From: Chryseobacterium sp. KACC 21268
GTDB lineage: Bacteria > Bacteroidota > Bacteroidia > Flavobacteriales > Weeksellaceae
Assembly (NCBI GenBank): GCA_028736075.1
Contig: CP117875.1
Coordinates: 3,534,001-3,598,000 of the forward strand
Reading direction: 5' to 3'
Length of the DNA: 64,000 nt
Shown here piece by piece: positions 61,670-64,000 of this stretch. Below the pieces are notes generated by a model. It searched no databases. It saw only the letters and a list, made by a program, of their open reading frames with translations, and was not told where the DNA came from. Made by a program: the position numbers and the translations under genes. Numbering within the stretch: the stretch's first letter is position 1; each line of letters begins with the position of its first letter.

Positions 61670-61948
61670 ATGAAAAAACTACTTTTCACCTTACTTACTT
61701 TAGGATTATTAATTCCCACAACTTACGAAGCATCAACAAGCAATTTCTCATCTGAAACAGAATTTGCAGTCAAAAAACAAAAGAAGAAAAAATCCCTTAA
61801 GAGACAATCATCAAAATCCAACTCCAAAAAAAATAGCTGCACATACAACGGTTATCCATTGGAAGTCGGACCGAGAGGCGGCTGCTATTACTGGTCCGGC
61901 AACAGCAAGGAATATGTGGACAGAAGTTACTGTTCTGGATGCAATTGA
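61670..61948 (+). CDS. Small secreted basic protein with GPRGG motif
   Basis: A 92-residue protein with a signal peptide (LLFTLLTLGLLIPTTYEA). A strongly basic middle (KKQKKKKSLKRQSSKSNSKK) precedes a compact Cys-rich C-terminus (SCTYNGYPLEVGPRGGCYYW ending YCSGC). GPRGG plus an aromatic pair resembles the small PBCV-type basic adaptor motif, but the four Cys are extra; I treat that as a resemblance only. The stop overlaps the next gene's start region. Confidence 0.72.
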   Translation: MKKLLFTLLTLGLLIPTTYEASTSNFSSETEFAVKKQKKKKSLKRQSSKSNSKKNSCTYNGYPLEVGPRGGCYYWSGNSKEYVDRSYCSGCN

Positions 61949-62394
61949 TGATGGAAAAAGCCAACCAAATTAATGACCTCAAAAGATTAGAGATCATTTA
62001 CAAAACACTTTTTACATTTTGTGCGCTGGGTTGTTTTGTTGCAGTTCTTTCGCTCCCGATTTTATATTACACATTTCTTAGAATCATCGTTTTTGTTGCT
62101 TCAGCGATAACTGTTTATTATTTCGGAAGACAGAGAGAGTTTGGTTGGGTCATGATTTTTGGAATTGTTCTTATTTTATTCAATCCCATCATTCCCATTC
62201 ATTTTTACAGAAAAATCATTTGGATCCCAATCGATATTGCTACCGGAATTCTATTTCTGCTACTTATCATTATCAAGAGAAAAGTAAAAGAAACTCCAAA
62301 AAAAGATATTCCGGAGACAACGCCACAACCAAAGACATTCAGCCGAGATAGAATCATTAAAACAAAACCAAAAAATAACTGCAACAATGAATGA
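61948..62394 (+). CDS. Small polytopic membrane protein (DUF6804-like)
   Basis: A 148-residue protein with about four transmembrane helices (LFTFCALGCFVAVLSLPILYY, IIVFVASAITVYYFG, WVMIFGIVLILFNPIIPI, IDIATGILFLLLIIIK), like DUF6804 proteins, and a polar C-terminal tail rich in Lys, Pro and Thr. The start ATG 61948 overlaps the previous stop codon by one base; ATG 61951 is also possible. Translational coupling with the previous gene is likely. Confidence 0.68.
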   Translation: MMEKANQINDLKRLEIIYKTLFTFCALGCFVAVLSLPILYYTFLRIIVFVASAITVYYFGRQREFGWVMIFGIVLILFNPIIPIHFYRKIIWIPIDIATGILFLLLIIIKRKVKETPKKDIPETTPQPKTFSRDRIIKTKPKNNCNNE

Positions 62395-62797
62395 AATGAT
62401 AGAAACAACAGAGAGTCTGAAAGCTCATTTTCTCAGACTTTATCAAATGGCAATTTGTGATGACAATTTCAGTTCGCTAGAGCTGAAAGCGCTATACAAA
62501 TCTGCAGAAGACAGAGGAATTTCCCAGAAAAAACTGGACGAAATTCTATTGAATCCAATTAATTCTAAAATATCAATTCCAGAGAACATCGAAGAAAAAA
62601 TCGATTATCTCTACGATCTCACACTGATGATCTGGGCAGATGGAGAAGTAACTCCGAATGAAAAATCTTCCTTAGAAAAATACGTCCTAATGTTCGGATT
62701 TATGGAAGAAAACAGTTTGCAGATCGTGGATTATCTCATCCAATCTGTGAAAGAAGGAAAAAGTAAAAACGATATTTTCAATGATCTAAAAAACTAA
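62387..62797 (+). CDS. TerB-like protein
   Basis: A 136-residue cytoplasmic all-alpha protein. The middle (LYDLTLMIWADGEVTPNEKSSLEKYVLMFGF) carries the DGEVTPNE pattern of TerB/DjlA-like domains, found in tellurite-resistance and some defence-associated loci. The N-terminal half (LKAHFLRLYQMAICDDNFSSLELKALYKSAEDRG) repeats the same pattern more weakly. It overlaps the preceding gene by 8 bp and lies 3 bp before the next, so it is translated from the same message. Confidence 0.8.
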   Translation: MNEMIETTESLKAHFLRLYQMAICDDNFSSLELKALYKSAEDRGISQKKLDEILLNPINSKISIPENIEEKIDYLYDLTLMIWADGEVTPNEKSSLEKYVLMFGFMEENSLQIVDYLIQSVKEGKSKNDIFNDLKN

Positions 62798-62800
62798 ATT

Positions 62801-64000
62801 ATGACCAATAATATCAAAAACATTTTCAGATTAAAACCTGATCCAATCGTTAAAGAAGAATCTCCTTTGAAAGTTGTTGACAACAACACCAATCATGAAT
62901 CAACAGAGGAAAGCAGAAAACGTACTTATCACGAGTCCGGCTACAGAGACAGCTCTAGAAACAGCGGGAATCATACGGCATTATCTATTTGTCTGGACGC
63001 AATCTATTCCAAATTTCAAAATGAAGAAAAAGAACTGGCTGATAAACAAAATAAGCTTAAAGAACCATACATCAATGAACAGAAAAACAAAGAGACCGAG
63101 ATCAAAGGCCTCACAGTGTCTCTTGATAATAAGGAAGAACAGATAAAAGAAGTTCAAAACAGCATCGAAAATGTTCAGGATAAAATAGAATCTCTCAAGT
63201 TCGAAATCAATGACATCCCGAGAAATCCGGAAGTCTATCACATCAACGCCAGTAAAGGCGCTTCGACAAAATTCTGGATTGGTCTTTTGTTATTAATTCC
63301 AATAACGCTTTATCTTTTCACATTTTATATTTCAACCTCATTTTCGGCGTTCTTCAAAACATTTGACCCGAATGTCAGCATTATGCAGAGTGTTTTGGAC
63401 GCTCAGGCTTTTAACAAAGCGTGGGAAGAAGGTCCTTTGGAAGGTGCTTTCGTAACCTTTATTCCGTTTGTTTTTCTGGGATTAGGCTATTTGATCCATA
63501 TGTTTGGAGAGAACAAAAACTGGATCAATTACATAAAAATATTTCTTCTTTTCGTCGTGACATTCGTTTTCGATGCCATATTAGCTTACGAGATCGAGTC
63601 CAAACTTTATGAACTTAATAAAACCTTTGATTCGCCACCGTTCGATCTATCAATAGCATTTACCAAAAACCAATTCTGGGGAATCATCTTCGCGGGATTT
63701 GTAGTGTACATTATTTGGGGATTGGTTTTCGATTTCATTATGAAAGAACATAAAGAAAAAGACAAGATCAAGAATGAACAGCTGAAAAAGCAGAAAGATA
63801 TCACAGTTCATCAAGACAGAATTACGGCATTCGAAAAACAGTTGGAAGAAATCAAAAACAGCATTGCAAGCATCAAAGATCTAATCATCAAAGCAAAAGG
63901 GAGAATTGAGGAACTTCAGAACATCGTTGATGGCGTCATCATCCCAACCAAAGAGTACAAATCTTACGCATCAGAATATGTGCAAGGCTGGATCACTTTT
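62801..64000 (+). CDS. Large coiled-coil membrane protein, cut by window edge
   Basis: At least 400 residues, running off the right edge. After a polar N-terminus there is a long coiled coil (about 70-155: ELADKQNKLKEP, KEEQIKEVQNSIENVQDKIESLKFE). A first membrane helix lies at about 162-180 (FWIGLLLLIPITLYLFTFYIS), then two more at about 220-240 and 250-275 (FVFLGLGYLI; FLLFVVTFVFDAILAY), another near 305-320 (GIIFAGFVVYIIWGLVFDFIM), and a second coiled coil from about 330. It reads like a membrane platform with two coiled-coil arms. The function is unknown. Confidence 0.75.
   Translation, partial: MTNNIKNIFRLKPDPIVKEESPLKVVDNNTNHESTEESRKRTYHESGYRDSSRNSGNHTALSICLDAIYSKFQNEEKELADKQNKLKEPYINEQKNKETEIKGLTVSLDNKEEQIKEVQNSIENVQDKIESLKFEINDIPRNPEVYHINASKGASTKFWIGLLLLIPITLYLFTFYISTSFSAFFKTFDPNVSIMQSVLDAQAFNKAWEEGPLEGAFVTFIPFVFLGLGYLIHMFGENKNWINYIKIFLLFVVTFVFDAILAYEIESKLYELNKTFDSPPFDLSIAFTKNQFWGIIFAGFVVYIIWGLVFDFIMKEHKEKDKIKNEQLKKQKDITVHQDRITAFEKQLEEIKNSIASIKDLIIKAKGRIEELQNIVDGVIIPTKEYKSYASEYVQGWITF

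Noticed and set aside
1-64000. CRISPR array, rRNA, tRNA, integrase or complete insertion sequence
   Set aside because: No regularly spaced repeats, rRNA or tRNA folds, or transposase/integrase motifs were found.

Overview
The window is chromosomal DNA from a flavobacterium, most likely Weeksellaceae of the Chryseobacterium/Epilithonimonas type. The evidence is a low GC content, SusC/SusD/SusE-type outer-membrane starch genes, two proteins with a type IX secretion (T9SS) C-terminal sorting domain, many Bacteroidota-style -7 promoter boxes (TAnnTTTG), and few Shine-Dalgarno sequences. I saw no rRNA, tRNA, CRISPR array, integrase or complete insertion sequence. This is mostly core genome with a few accessory stretches.

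Layout. (1) 1-11764, minus strand: a starch/maltodextrin utilisation locus of susC, susD and two SusE/F-like lipoproteins, closed by a terminator, then a GH97 alpha-glucosidase, a bile-acid-symporter-like transporter and a GH13 amylase cut by the window edge. The 439 bp upstream of susC is AT-rich and holds five copies of TTTTAACA/TGTTAAAA. (2) 12204-15197, plus: metG and a DUF4349 lipoprotein. (3) 15246-23962, minus: mostly unrecognised small secreted and outer-membrane proteins, with a duplicated terminator-promoter block and a gutted copy of a beta-propeller gene, then a LuxR-type regulator. (4) 24198-36551, minus: two efflux systems. One is tolC-hlyD-MFS next to an AraC regulator; the other is a three-gene RND pump followed by an AIM24 protein. 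The two efflux promoters carry the same 16-bp palindrome, so one TetR-like repressor may control both. (5) 37000-46820: housekeeping and assorted genes (methyltransferase, map, HAD phosphatase, acyl-ACP desaturase, a T9SS cargo, a TPR-AraC regulator, gpmI). (6) 47071-57064, plus: SUI1 factor, flavoprotein, nucleoside phosphorylase, LEA-like protein, M28 peptidase, sigma-54-type response regulator, MATE pump and argS. (7) 57122-64000: accessory-looking genes, including a 56-residue secreted peptide just upstream of a TPR histidine kinase and its response regulator, then a tightly packed set of small genes leading to a TerB-like protein and a large coiled-coil membrane protein that runs off the window.

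Most unusual points: argS carries an in-frame insertion of about 120 codons at about 23% GC inside a gene whose flanks are about 42% GC. Four copies of a roughly 100-bp stem-loop repeat lie just after gene 3' ends, two of them between a stop codon and its terminator. Two regulator genes have a -7 box ending 4-5 nt before the ATG and may be leaderless. The peptide/TPR-kinase and TerB-like clusters are the best candidates for undescribed systems.
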